The notes below the pieces were generated by a model that saw only the letters and a list, made by a program, of their open reading frames with translations, searched no databases and was not told the DNA's origin. Shown one piece after another: positions 43,702 to 56,354 of a DNA stretch of 64,000 nt. Source of the DNA: Dallia pectoralis (Eukaryota; Chordata; Actinopteri; Esociformes; Umbridae); the NCBI GenBank assembly GCA_029465975.1, contig CM055745.1, forward strand, positions 16,904,460 to 16,968,459, written 5' to 3'. Position 1 is the first letter of the stretch, and the number at the start of each line of letters is the position of its first letter. The translations under genes were made by a program, and so were the position numbers.

Positions 43702-45712
43702 CATGGTGTGGCATCCATCCTCATGGTGTGGCCTCCATCCTCATGGTGTGGCCTCCATCCCCATCCTCATGGTGTGGCCTCCATCCCCATCCTCATGGTG
43801 TGGCCTCAATCCTCATGGTGTGGCCTCCATCCTCATCCTCATGGTGTGGCCTCCATCCTCATCCTCATGGTGTGGCCTCCTTCCTCATCCTCATGGTGTG
43901 GCCTCCATCCTCATGGTGTGGCCTCCATCCTCATCCTCATGGTGTGGCCTCCATCCTCATCCTCATGGTGTGGCCTCCATCCTCATGGTGTGGCCTCCAT
44001 CCCAATCCTCATGGTGTGGCCTCCATCCTCATGGTGTGGCCTCCATCCTCATCCTCATGGTGTGGCCTCCATCCTCATCCTCATGGTGTGGCCTCCATCC
44101 CCATCCTCATGGTGTGGCCACCATCCTCATCCTCATGGTGTGGCCTCCATCCTCATCCTAATGGTGTGGCCTCCATCCTCATCCTCATGGTGTGGCCTCC
44201 ATCCTCATCCTCATGGTGTGGCCTCCATCCTCATCCTCATGGTGTGGCCTCCATCCTCATGGTGTGGCCTCCATTCTCATCCTCATGGTGTGGCCTCCAT
44301 CCTCATGGTGTGGCCTCCATCCCAATCCTCATGGTGTGGCCTCCTTCCTCATCCTCATGGTGTGGCCTCCATCCTCATCCTCATGGTGTGGCCTCCATCC
44401 TCATGGTGTGGCCTCCATCCTCATCCTCATGGTGTGCCCTCCATCCTCATCCTCATGGTGTGGCCTCAATCCTCATCCTCATGGTGTGGCCTCCATCCTC
44501 GTCCTCATGGTGTGGCCTCCATCCTCATCCTCATGGTGTGGCCTCCATCCTCATCCTCATGGTGTGGCCTCCATCCCAATCCTCATGGTGTGGCCTCCAT
44601 CCTCATGGTGTGGCCTCCATCCTCATCCTCATGGTGTGGCCTCCATCCTCATCCTCATGGTGTGGCCTCCATCCTCATGGTGTGGCCTCCATCCTCATGG
44701 TGTGGCCACCATCCTCATCCTCATGGTGTGGCCTCCATCCTCATCCTCATGGTGTGGCCTCCATCCTCATCCTCATGGTGTGGCCTCCATCCTCATGGTG
44801 TGGCCTCCATCCTCATCCTCATGGTGTGGCCTCCATTCTCATCCTCATGGTGTGGCCTCCATCCTCATCCTCATGGTGTGGCCTCCATACTCATGGTGTG
44901 GCCTCCATCCCCATCCTCATGGTGTGGCCTCCATCCCCATCCTCATGGTGTGGCCTCCATCCTCATCCTCATGGTGTGGCCTCCATCCTCATGGTGTGGC
45001 CTCCATCCTCATCCTCATGGTGTGGCCTCCATCCTCATGGTGTGGCCTCCATCCTCATCCTCATGGTGTGGCCTCCATCCTCATCCTCATGGTGTGGCCT
45101 CCATCCTCATGGTGTGGCCTCCATCCTCATCCTCATGGTGTGGCCTCCATCCTCATCCTCATGGTGTGGCCTCCATCCTCATGGTGTGGCCTCCATCCTC
45201 ATCCTCATGGTGTGGCCTCCATCCTCATCCTCATGGTGTGGCCTCCATCCTCATGGTGTGGCCTCCATCCTCATCCTCATGGTGTGGCCTCCTCATGGTG
45301 TGGCCTCCATCCTCATGGTGTGGCCTCCATCCTCATGGTGTGGCCTCCATCCTCATCCTCATGGTGTGGCCTCCATCCTCATGGTGTGGCCTCCATCCTC
45401 ATCCTCATTATTTGGCCTCCATCCTCATCCTCATGGTGTGGCCTCCATCCTCATCCTCATGGTGTGGCCTCCATCCATGGTGTGGCCTCCATTTCCTCAT
45501 GGTGTGGCCTCCATCCACATTTTCATGGTGTGGCCTCCATCCTCATGGTGTGGCCTCCATCCTCATCCTCATGGTGTGGCCTCCATCCTCATCCTCATGG
45601 TGTGGCCTCCATCCTCATCCTCATGGCCTTCATCCTCATGGTGTGGCCTCCATCCTCATGGTGTGGCCTCCATCCTCATGGTGTGGCCTCCATCCTCATG
45701 GTGTGGCCCTGT
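43702..45712. repeat. 20/26-bp mixed tandem array
   Basis: Units CCTCATGGTGTGGCCTCCAT and the same with an added CCTCAT, in irregular order, about 85 units. The very long open frames here (up to 691 codons in three frames) follow from a stop-free unit and are not taken as genes. Confidence 0.96.
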
Positions 45713-46140
45713 GGCCGTTCACATCAAAACCTCAGATCAACGCCAGAGCAAATGAGTCATCATCAGTAAAGATGTGTGAATAGAGATTTTTTTGAAAACC
45801 GTCCTCCGTTTTAATACTCTTCCTGATCTTAGCTCGGTTAAGTTCAGACCAAGGTCCTTAAAACTCACTGACGTAATGCAAGACTCCAGATTGAAAAGGC
45901 TTTTGTTATTAATTTACAGACAGGTCTGGAGTCTGAGGTAGTCATACGTTGAGAGGAACCTCTTATCAGAAGCAGCTGCGACGGGAAGATTTTTGGCCAA
46001 GTAACCAGGCTGTAGACAGATTCCACTTCTTTAAGCCGTGATTAATGACCGTGCGGAGTGTCTGGAATTCTATATCAATTTAAACTCAGTGTTATACGTC
46101 TGGACTTTGTATCAATGTTACAAATGACATTGCAACGATC
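45713..46140. other. Intergenic, no gene
   Basis: Single-copy. Nothing recognised. Confidence 0.5.
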
Positions 46141-46143
46141 GAC

Positions 46144-46488
46144 AACACAGATTTAGCATTGAGCTAAATGTAAGGTCTAGCTGGTATCAGACGTAACATA
46201 CAACACAGATTTAGCATTGAGCTAAATGTAAGGTCTAGCTGGTATCAGACGGTAACATACAACACAGATTTAGCATTGAGCTAAATGTAAGGTCTAGCTG
46301 GTATCAGACGGTAACATACAACACAGATTTAGCATTGAGCTAAATGTAAGGTCTAGCTGGTATCAGACGGTAACATACAACACAGATTTAGCATTGAGCT
46401 AAATGTAAGGTCTAGCTGGTATCAGACGGTAACATACAACACAGATTTAGCATTGAGCTAAATGTAAGGTCTAGCTGGTAACAGACGG
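46144..46488. repeat. 59-bp tandem array
   Basis: Six units on ACAACACAGATTTAGCATTG plus AGCTAAATGTAAGG. The last unit is cut by the hAT element and resumes at 47682. Confidence 0.95.
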
Positions 46489-46788
46489 TAGGGTTGCCAC
46501 CCGTCCCTTAAAATACGGAATCGTCCCGTATTTGAGAATAAAATAGCGCGTCCCGTTTTGAATCAATACGGGACGGGGTTTGTCCCGTATTTTCGGAGTT
46601 GTCTCAATGAATGCACCATCTCTCAATGCAAATCATCCCACCCGCATTCTGTGAAGACTCGTCCTATTATGCCCCTGATTGGGTAATACTCGCGGCTGCC
46701 ATCGTTGGATTGATTGGTTTGTTTCAGGGTCACGGCCAATCAGAGTCAGAGGAGGGCGGGTCTCTTGGCAGAGAGTCTATTTAAAAGA

Positions 46789-47144
46789 ATGGCGGAGGCT
46801 GCTCCAGATACCCCCCCGCGTCCAGTTCTGAAACGAAAGCGTATGCAAAAATATAGGAAACAAATACGTGGCTGGAAAGTGTCAGCGTAAATGAATATCA
46901 AGCCAACTGCAAAATTTGTCGGCGAGTGTTCTCTGTTGCCCACGGTGGGTTGTCAGATGTGCGACCACATGCATCGGGGGAGCAACATTCCCGCAATGCC
47001 AGAAGTCAAAGAAAGCAAAGCACTGTCTCCCAGTTCTTCATACCTCAATCATCTCCTGAGGCAGATAGTGTAATGACAGTTTTTAATCACCTCAATAATG
47101 TTCTGATTGATTACATTAGATTTCATAGGCTGCCTATTTGTTAA
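46789..47144 (+). pseudogene. hAT transposase N-terminal remnant with BED-type finger
   Basis: An ATG at 46789 opens a Lys/Arg-rich start that shifts frame before 46890. The second frame carries C-X2-C (46908-46919), then VFSVAHGG and two histidines, the pattern of a BED zinc finger. The catalytic domain is absent. Confidence 0.65.
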
Positions 47145-47187
47145 GAAATAATGTTAAAAATGTAAATGAATCATGTTATGGTATGAT

Positions 47188-47475
47188 TGGTTGATAACAC
47201 TTTAAAATAAGGTGACTTTATTAAACATTAGTTAATGTATTATTAACTAAAATGGACTAACAATGAGTAATACATTTGTTACAGTATTTATTAATATTTT
47301 TAATGTTAGTTAATAGAAATAAAGCTGTTCATTGTTTGTTCATGTTAGTTCACATTGCATTAACTAATATTAACAAGATTTGAATAAAGTATTAGTAAAT
47401 GTAGAAATTACATTAACAAAGATGAACAAATGCTGTATAAGTGCAGTTCATTATTAGTTAGTTATGGATCTGTTA
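47188..47475. mobile_element. Nested AT-rich MITE-like sequence
   Basis: ACTTTAAAATAAGGTGACTT followed by repeated TTAGTTAATG-type motifs recalls a common fish hAT-derived MITE. One end is missing. Confidence 0.5.
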
Positions 47476-47879
47476 ATTTAATAAGTTACTAAAATATGGT
47501 TCACATCTCACAAGTTCCTCCAAATGCCTATTTTTTGTGGTCTTACTGTCAAACCCATGTTCAATCTTAATATTTTTATTAAAAGATGTATTGAGTTGTG
47601 ATTTACCACTACTGGCACGTCATCGGACAACCCCCCGCGGCAGGCGTCTCTTACTTTTCAGTATTAAAGGTGGCAACCCTATCAGACGGTAACACACAAC
47701 ATCAGCACCCGGGCACATGTTTGGTTTCTGCTGTTACACTGCTGTTATACACCTTGACAGTCTTAATCCTCAGACAAATACTGCGTAGTTTCACACTGTC
47801 GCACACGTAAATTTAACAAGTATGTGTGCAGCAACATACACTCACCCGTAGCTAGCATAACTGCAAGACTGTTAACGCA

Positions 47880-48110
47880 TGGAATGTGATGATGGGTTGA
47901 TTCTAATTGGAATGTGATGTTAATGATGGGTTAATTCTTATTGGAATGTGATGGAAATGATGGGTTAATTCTAATTGGAATGTGATGTAAATGATGGGTT
48001 CATTCTAATTGGAATGTGATGTTAATGATGGGTTCATTCTAATTGGAATGTGATGTAAATGATGGGTTCATTCTAATTGGAATGTGATGTAAATGATGGA
48101 TTTATTCAAA
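47880..48110. repeat. 34-bp tandem array
   Basis: About seven units on TTCTAATTGGAATGTGATGT plus AAATGATGGGTTCA. Confidence 0.93.
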
Positions 48111-48114
48111 AATT

Positions 48115-49391
48115 CTGATTGGGGTAAAGAGAAATTACACCCCCTCCAATAGTTTTTGGTTTTAAAAAATGTAAAATGTAAAAAGGCCTGTGTTAAAACT
48201 TAGCAATCAAATCTTGCCAAAGTCAGTTCACCATTAGTTTATAAGCCATTACAGAGATATTTCATGCACTTTTAGGCCCATATGAAGCTTTGTAGTCAGA
48301 TTCCAAACGGCTGTAACAGTTTGACATTGCAGTCTGACTGTAAGACTACCGACTATCGTCAGGCAGCATCTATACCTTTTCTTAAATCTTAAAGTGATTA
48401 GCCTCTTCTAGCTAAACTTACCCTGGCCAAGACGCCAGCTGTTTGGCAGGATCGGCCAGTGAGAATGCCAGCGTTTCTGGCCCTGTCCCATTTCAGTTCG
48501 GTGAATTCAGGTTACCCTGCTTTGCTCTTTCCTGAGACTATATTTCAGAGGGAACAATAAATAACTCTTTATTTGAATGTCTGCTATTGTCATTAAGTGG
48601 GTTTATAGTTTACACTTGGAATATTTGTCCTGTTTTGATGGTGGTTAACATGACCTCAGGCCACTTAATAGATTGGTACTGTCCAAACCTCTGACTCTTG
48701 TGTTTTCACTGAGCCTGTGAAGTGCATTTCTCAAACTGCACAGTGCAAAATCTATTAAGCGTCGTCTCAGACTACAGCTTGATAATCAGGTCCAAAATCT
48801 GTGACAGGCCAATACATTCTTGTGGGATTTGCTCTACGAGCGAAGGACTTCATTTTTCCATGACAATGTGTCCTAGTTCCTTGATCTTGTCAACTGGCAT
48901 TTTATTCAGACAGATTAGTTAGTAGTAAGTCAATATTCAGCCACATTCGTCTGACATGTCTCTCTCCTCACTTTGTCTGGGTCTGTAGCCAGGTTTCTGT
49001 GAAGGAAGAGACAACTCTGTGTTCAGACTGAGCTCATTCTTCCATTCCTAAAGAAACGTACACTCACATTCCATCGGGGCTTTTGGCACAGCAACAGACC
49101 AGAGAGTATTAGCATCTCTTAAAAAAAATAAATTGAAAATGTATCACTAGATACTGTCCGGTTTTAGAAATATAGTTAGCTTTAACCATTTTAACATTTT
49201 AATTTGTTATCTTGTCACATAGCAAGATAACAGATTATGTTAACCATTGATCTAGTTTTGTTTCTTAATGGTAATTGGATCATTACAGGCTGTTCGTTTT
49301 ACGCTGGACACTTTAAATTAGTTTTCATTAACACTTGCAAAAAGAAAGAGCTATTAATTTCTACGTTGGAAGTCAACAAAGCATTAATGTA
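48115..49391. other. Intergenic, no gene
   Basis: Single-copy. Nothing recognised apart from small random frames. Confidence 0.5.
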
Positions 49392-50707
49392 CAGTATCTC
49401 ACAAAAGTGAGTACACCCCTCATAATTTTGGATAATATTTTATTATATCTTTTCATGTGACAACACTGAAAAAATGAAGCTTAGCTACAATGTAAAGTAG
49501 TGAGTGTACAGCTGGTATAACAGTGTACATTTGCTGTCCCCTCCATAAAGCTCAACACACAGCCATTAATGTCTAAACCGCTGGTAACAAAAGTGAGTAA
49601 ACCCCTAAGTGAACATTTTAAATTGGGCCCTGTGTCAATATTTTGTTTGGCCATCATTATTTTCCAACACTGCCTTAACCCTTTTGGGCATGGCGATCAC
49701 AGTCCTGGTGGATGTTAGAGACCATGCGCTCATCCACCTTCCGTTTGAAGATTCCCCACAGATGTTCAATAAGGTTTAGGTCTGGAGACATGCTTGGCCA
49801 GTCCATCACCTTTATCCTCAGCTTCTTTAGCAAGCCAGTGGTCGTCTTGGAGGTGTGTATGGGGTTGTTATCATGTTAGAATATTGACCTACAGCCCAGT
49901 CTCTGTTGGGACGGGATCATGCTCTGCTTCAGTATGTCACAGTACATGTTGGCATTCATGGTTCCCTCAATGACCTGTAGCTCCCCAGTGCCGGCAGCAC
50001 TCATGCAGCCCCAGACCATGACACTCCCACCACCATGCTTGACTGTAGGCAAGACACACATGTCTTTGTACTCCTCACCTAGTTGCCACCACACACACTT
50101 GACACCATCTGAACCAAATAAGTTTATATTGGTCTCTTGGCACTCATAAAACTATTTCCCAAAGACAACCTCTGGATTGACCCTGAGCATGTTCACTCAA
50201 CTTCTTTGGTCGACCATGGGCCTGTTCTGAGTGGAACCTGTCCTGTTAAACCGCAGGATGGTCTTTGCCACTGTGCTGCAGCTCAGTTTCAGGGTCTTGG
50301 TAATCTTCTCATAACCTAGGCCATCTTTATGTAGAGCAACACTTCTTTTTTTCAGATACTCAGATAGTTCTTTGCCATGAATATGCCATGTTGAACTTCC
50401 AGTGACCAGTATGAGTGTGAGAGCGATAACACCAAATTGAACACACCTGCTCCCCATTTACATCTGAGACCTTGTAACACTAATGAGTCACATGGCCCGG
50501 GGAGGGAAAATGGATAATTGGGCCCAATTTGGACATTTCCACTTAGGGGTGTACTCACTTTTGTTGCCAGCGGTTCAGGCATTTGGCTGTGTGTTGAGTT
50601 ATTTTGAGGGGACAAAAAATGTACATTTGTTCAGTGTCGTCACATGAAAAGATATAATCAAATATTTACAAGAATGTGAGGGGTGTACTAACCTTTGTGC
50701 GGTACTC
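49392..50707 (-). mobile_element. Tc1-like transposon with inactive transposase
   Basis: Imperfect inverted ends (CAGTATCTCACAAAAGTGAG and its partner ending GTGCGGTACTC) lie between TA dinucleotides, the Tc1/mariner target. Inner copies of AAAAGTGAGTA and ACTTTTGTTGCCAGCGGTT give a second pair of internal repeats. Confidence 0.88.
49690..50460 (-). pseudogene. Tc1-like transposase, broken
   Basis: Minus strand: the helix-turn-helix start (KELSEYLKKRSVALHKDGLG, about 50370-50310) and LKLSCSTVAKTI; then a gap; then VKHGGGSVMVWGCMSA (about 50045) and, after a stop, the stretch with the final catalytic Asp/Glu region (about 49880-49700). A central segment is deleted and at least one stop is present. 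Confidence 0.82.
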
Positions 50708-51690
50708 TAAATGCTTAACAGCTCATCATTTAAAATTTGATAGGGGACAGTAACCGTGAGAGAAACACCTAATGCCTTCATGTGTGCTTTTCCGCTTTTC
50801 TCCGCACGTCTGTTTGTCTGAAGTTAGCTCGCTGCGGGTACAGGGTGTGAGATAAGGCCCTTCTGAAATACAGGGCGGTAAAATCAAACGTCTCCTGCCT
50901 CTAGGAGAACTGGTGCACCCTAGTTCACCGAGCAGTTTAATGCCAGAGAGACGGGCAGCATCGATGTGAATATGCCTTTTAGTGATGGACGGCGTCAGCT
51001 CGTATTTCGGGTGCTTCAGGTCATATTTTTAGACCAGACATCAAGTCAGATAACTCTACTTTGCCCGAACACTTTTTAGTCTAGCTAGAACTGTTTACGT
51101 CAATTCACATCACCCGTAAACATCTGAATTCCTCTGTGAATAAAAAAACATTTGGTCTCAGTTAGTTGTCAGTGGATTTTCAAAGTCTCCCTGTAATCCT
51201 GTCTTGATTTCCACCGGGGAACGCGAAGAGCTGTTGTCAATAAATGCGTTTCTTCTCTAATAGCCCTCTATAACATCTCGTTATTCACGTGTCTCTTGAG
51301 TCACGGTTAACATGTTAATGCCCATATAGTGCCCTTATCAGGGTTGCTGCCCCCTGTAGCAGTCTACAGCCTACGGGTCTATTCTGTTGTCCCAGATGGT
51401 GCACAGTTGTTTCTACTTGACCTCCAGATCATCGGACAGCACTGCCACCTCTGCCAAATCTGGACTGTGTTTCCCAGCATTTCATTCAGTCCACCGTGAG
51501 GAGAACCGGAGGGAGGAATTCACACAAGGACCTGTCCTGTGATGTTGCAGCCACGATAAAGGTCGTAAAATGGAGAAAAAAAGGTGCCCCGGCCCAATAA
51601 AATCTCCTCTGAGACCGCAGACCTCCATCTTCCTTTGGCAGTTATGGACTGTTTTTTTTTTAAAGGACAGTTTCCGACTGTAAATGTGAT
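50708..51690. other. Upstream region of the integrin gene, no gene
   Basis: Single-copy, moderate GC. Could hold regulatory DNA of the integrin gene. No motif named. Confidence 0.45.
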
Positions 51691-51692
51691 GT

Positions 51693-51693
<1 letters not shown>

Positions 51694-51769
<76 letters not shown>

Positions 51770-51815
51770 TGTGTGTCTGTGTGTCTGTGTGTCTGTGTGT
51801 GTGTCTGTGTGCGTG
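51694..51815. repeat. (GT)n microsatellite
   Basis: About 37 GT units then GTGTGTCT interruptions; a looser GT stretch follows at 51900-51955. Confidence 0.96.
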
Positions 51816-51964
51816 GTATTACTCAGTCAGTGTCATCGGTTTTTAATGAACAAAAGTGTAAGTGTGACAATGTGTGTGTAGGAATCTGAGAGCGTGGCCG
51901 CGTGTGTGCATGTGTGTGCGTATGTGTGTGCGTGTGTGCGTGTGTGTGTGTGTCCACAGTGATT

Positions 51965-52545
51965 ATCGAGGCCTCTTCATCTGGGGACGAGCTAGAGACA
52001 GTCCCCTCCTTCCTTGAGATATAGCCAACCTCTTCATCTGTGGAACAACTAGAGACAGTCCCCTTCTTCCTTCAGATATAGCCAACCTCTTCATCTGTGG
52101 AACAACTAGAGACAGTCCCCTCCTTCCTTCAGATATAGCCAACCTCTTCATCTGTGGAACAACTAGAGACAGTCCCCTCCTTCCTTCAGATATAGCCAAC
52201 CTCTTCATCTGGGGACGAACTAGAGACAGTCCCCTCCTTCCTTCAGATATAGCCAACCTCTTCATCAGTGGAACAACTAGAGACAGTCCCCTCCTTCCTT
52301 CAGATATAGCCAACCTCTTCATCTGGGGACGAGCTAGAGACAGTCCCCTCCTTCCTTCAGATATAGCCAACCTCTTCATCTGGGGACGAGCTAGAGACAG
52401 TCCCCTCCTTCCTTCAGATATAGCCAACCTCTTCATCTGGGGATGAGCTAGAGACAGTCCCCTCCTTCCTTCAGATATAGCCAACCTCTTCATCAGTGGA
52501 ACAACTAGAGACAGTCCCCTCCTTCCTTCAGATATAGCCAGGCTG
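51965..52545. repeat. 57-bp tandem array next to integrin exon 1
   Basis: Ten units starting CTCTTCATCTGGGGACGAGC. It ends about 75 bp before the start codon, so it lies in the promoter or 5' UTR. Confidence 0.95.
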
Positions 52546-52621
52546 TGGAGCAGCGGTGGAGTCAGACAGAACAGGAGACTGGAAACGAGAGCACTGGAAC
52601 CGTTCCCCTAAATATACACAC

Positions 52622-52670
52622 ATGGAATACTGCTTCATCCTGCTGCTGTGGACCTGGGCCCAGCAACCAG
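52622..52670 (+). CDS. itga11: itga11 exon 1, signal peptide
   Basis: MEYCFILLLWTWAQQP, ending CCAG|GTGGGT in phase 1. Joined to exon 2 it gives PGF, the same junction pattern as mammalian alpha-11. The donor opens straight into a GTGGGTGA array. Confidence 0.75.
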
Positions 52671-55600
52671 GTGGGTGGGAGGGTGGATATGTGGGTGGGG
52701 GGTTGAGTGGGTGGGTGGGTGAGTGCCTGGGTGGGTGGATATGTGGGGGGTTGAGTGAGTGGGTGGGTGGGTGGCTATGTGGGTGGGGGTTGAGTGGGTG
52801 GGTGAGTGCCTGGGTGGGTGGATATGTGAGTGGGTGCCCATTGTTTGGATATGTGGGTGGGTGGTTGAGTGGGTGAGTGGGTGGGTTTTTGGTAGGTGGG
52901 TGGTAATGTGGGTGGATGAGTTGGTGAGTTGGTGAGTGGGTGGGTGGGTGTCTGGGTGGGTGAGTGAGTGAGTGAGTGAGTGAGTGAGTGAGTGAGTGAG
53001 TGAGTGGGTGAGTGAGTGAGTGGTGAGTGGGTGAGTGGGTGAGTGAGTGAGTGAGTGAGTGGGTGTGTGAGTGGGTGAGTGAGTGTGTGAGTGAGTGAGT
53101 GAGTGAGTGGGTGTGTGAGTGGGTGAGTGAGTGAGTGTGTGAGTGAGTGAGTGGGTGTGTGAGTGGGTGAGTGAGTGGGTGTGTGAGTGAGTGAGTGGGT
53201 GAGTGCGTCTGGATGAAAGGAATACAAATAATACATGTATGTAGAGCAGTGTGTCAGAGAAGGAGTGACAGTTCAGTTGGTTTGTAATAGTTGACACAGT
53301 TGAGTTTGGGCACATGTTTGTTAGTGTGCATTTGAGATTGTTTAGGTGGCATAGTTCTGCTCTGTGTCTGTTGGCCTGTTTGTCTGTTGGCCTGTTGTTC
53401 TGTTGTTCTGTTGTTCTGTTGTTCTGTTGTTCTGTTGGCCTGTTGGCCTGTTGGCCTGTTGGTCTGTTGGCCTGTTGGCCTGTTGGCCTGTTGTTCTGTT
53501 GTTCTGTTGGTCTGTTGGTCTGTTGGTCTGTTGGTCTGTTGTTCTGTTGTTCTGTTGTTCTGTTGTTCTGTTGTTCTGTTGTTCTGTTGTTCTGTTGTTC
53601 TGTTGGTCTGTTGTTCTGTTTGTCTGTTTGTCTGTTGGTCTGTTGGTCTGTTGGTCTGTTGGTCTGTTGTTCTGTTGTTCTGTTGTTCTGTTGTTCTGTT
53701 GGCCTGTTGGCCTGTTGGCCTGTTGGCCTGTTGTTCTGTTGTTCTGTTGTTCTGTTGTTCTGTTGTTCTGTTGGTCTGTTGGTCTGTTGGTCTGTTGGTC
53801 TGTTGGTCTGTTGGTCTGTTGGTCTGTTGGTCTGTTGGTCTGTTGGTCTGTTGTTCTGTTGTTCTGTTGGTCTGTTGGTCTGTTGGTCTGTTGTTCTGTT
53901 GTTCTGTTGTTCTGTTGGTCTGTTGGCCTGTTGTTCTGTTGTTCTGTTGTTCTGTTGTTCTGTTGTTCTGTTGTTCTGTTGTTCTGTTGTTCTGTTGTTC
54001 TGTTTGTCTGTTTGTCTGTTGGTCTGTTGGTCTGTTGGTCTGTTGGTCTGTTGGTCTGTTGGCCTGTTTGTCAGTTGGCCTGTTGGTCTGTAACGATAGG
54101 CGATAACAAAAAGCAGCAGCAAAGAAGTGTGAGATGTTGTGCACGTTTTTCCACCTGCTCTTCTCTGTGAGGTGAGCCAACAGCCTGCTAATCTGGCAAC
54201 TGTTGCACTTGTGAGAGCCTCTGTCTGTCTGTCAGCCTCTACTTTAGGCCACATAGATGTCTGTCTGTCAGCCTCTACTTTAGGCATCCCACAGAGATGT
54301 CTGTCTGTCAGCCTCCACTTTAGGCATCGCACAGAGATGTCTGTCTGTCAGCCTCTACTTTAGGCATCCCACAGAGATGTCTGTCTGTCAGCCTCCACTT
54401 TAGGCATCCCACAGAGATGTCTGTCTGTCAGCCTCTACTTTAGGCATCGCACAGAGATGTCTGTCTGTCAGCCTCCACTTTAGACATCCCACATAGATGT
54501 CCGTCTGTCTGTCTCCACTTTAAACAGAGATGATTGATGTAGGAATGAAGCTCTCCGATCCAAGCACAACTCTCAGAGTTATCAGGTGGTATCCCACGGG
54601 TGTTATCAGGTGGTATCCCACGGGTGTTATCAGGTGGTATACCACGGGTGTTATCGGGTGGTATCCCACGGGTGTTATCAGGTGGTATCCCACGGGTGTT
54701 ATCAGGTGGTATCACCACGGGTGTTATCAGGTGGTATCCCACGGGTGTTATCATGTGGTATCCCATGGGTGTTATCAGGTGGTATCCCACGGGTGTTATC
54801 AGGTTGTATCCCACGGGTGTTATCATGTGGTATCCCACGGGTGTTATCAGGTGGTATCCCACGGGTGTTATCAGGTGGTATCCCACGGGTGTTATCATGT
54901 GGTATCCCATGGGTGTTATCAGGTGGTACCCCACGGGTGTTATCATGTGGTATCCCATGGGTGTTATCAGGTGGTATCCCACGGGTGTTATCAGGTGGTA
55001 CCCCACGGGTGTTATCAGGTGGTATCCCACGGGTGTTATCAGGTGGTATCTCACGGGTGTTATCAGGTGGTATCCCACGGGTGTTATCAGGTGGTATCCC
55101 ACGGGTGTTATCATGTGGTATCCCGGGTGTTACAGGTGTTATCAGGTGTTATCAGGTGGTATCCCACGGGTGTTATCAGGTGGTATCCCACGGGTGTTAT
55201 CATGTGGTATCCATGGGTGTTATCAGGTGGTACCCCACGGGTGTTATCATGTGGTATCCCATGGGTGTTATCAGGTGGTATCCCACGGGTGTTATCAGGT
55301 GGTACCCCACGGGTGTTATCAGGTGGTATCCCACGGGTGTTATCAGGTGGTATCCCACGGGTGTTATCAGGTGGTATCTCACGGGTGTTATCAGGTGGTA
55401 TCCCACGGGTGTTATCAGGTGGTATCCCACAGGTGTTATCAGGGTGTTATCAGGTGGTATCCCACAGGTGGTATCAGGTGGTATCCCACGGGTGTTGTCA
55501 GGTGGTATCCCACGGGTGTTGTCAGGTGGTATCCCACGGGTGTTATCAGGTGGTATCCCACAGGCATGACTCAAAATACTGGTTTACAATTGGTATTATT

Positions 55601-56255
55601 TCGGTAACTAGTGTCAAATAATCACAAGGTCGTTAAGGGGATTGTGGAATACAGACGTTCCATTGCTCTGGATTCTATCCAGTCAATTTGCAATTTGTCT
55701 TGTCTTCACTGCGATCTGTTGACTGTATATTAAATGAGGTTTAGCTTCCCAAAGTATGATTTAATTGTTAACCACTTTGATATGCATCTCATGGAGACAC
55801 TGTTGCAGATATGCTATAGCTAATTACAAACATCCATAAATAGACTGGCAGGTCTTGGCAGACTGTCATACTAGTTTCTGTTCTCTTTATATCTACTAAC
55901 CAGGTTGTGGCAGGTCTTGGCAGACTGTCATACTAGTTTGTGTTCATGTTTCCCAGTGACAGGCTGGATTAAACAATAACTGAGCAGAAATCCAAGTGTT
56001 AATCCTAGGAAGCAAATGGATAGTTAATTGTTTTGGCACGGTTCATCGTGTAACTGTAGTTCACCAAACAATGTCAATTACACATATGGAAGGGATGTGG
56101 TTACCATAGGTTACCATTGTTACCATGGTAGCTGTGAGTAATGCTGTGCCAGATGTCTGGCTGAAAGTAACTGAGGCTGGGTTTAACTATGAGGGCAAGT
56201 GTGTAGGTTCACTGTCTTCTGATGTTACTGACATGAATACGAAGAATATGTCCCA

Positions 56256-56354
<99 letters not shown>

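Larger units (their letters stand above)
46489..47681 (+). mobile_element. hAT-type DNA transposon, non-autonomous
   Basis: Inverted ends TAGGGTTGCCACC and GGTGGCAACCCTA, 1193 bp. Flanking 8-mers ACAGACGG and TCAGACGG fit a hAT target duplication with one change. Inside are a broken transposase start and an AT-rich stretch that seems a nested element. Confidence 0.8.

Noticed and set aside
43702..45783. Open frames of 525-691 codons in three frames
   Set aside because: They follow the 20/26-bp repeat unit, are equally open in all three forward frames, and have no start context, splice sites or domain.
52635..54332. 565-codon minus-strand frame, Thr/Asn/Gln-rich, and its plus-strand partners
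   Set aside because: Made of GTGA and CTGTTGNN repeats within the itga11 intron; composition is fully explained by the repeats.
54440..55621. Several frames over 200 codons on both strands
   Set aside because: 24-bp array; stop-free unit.
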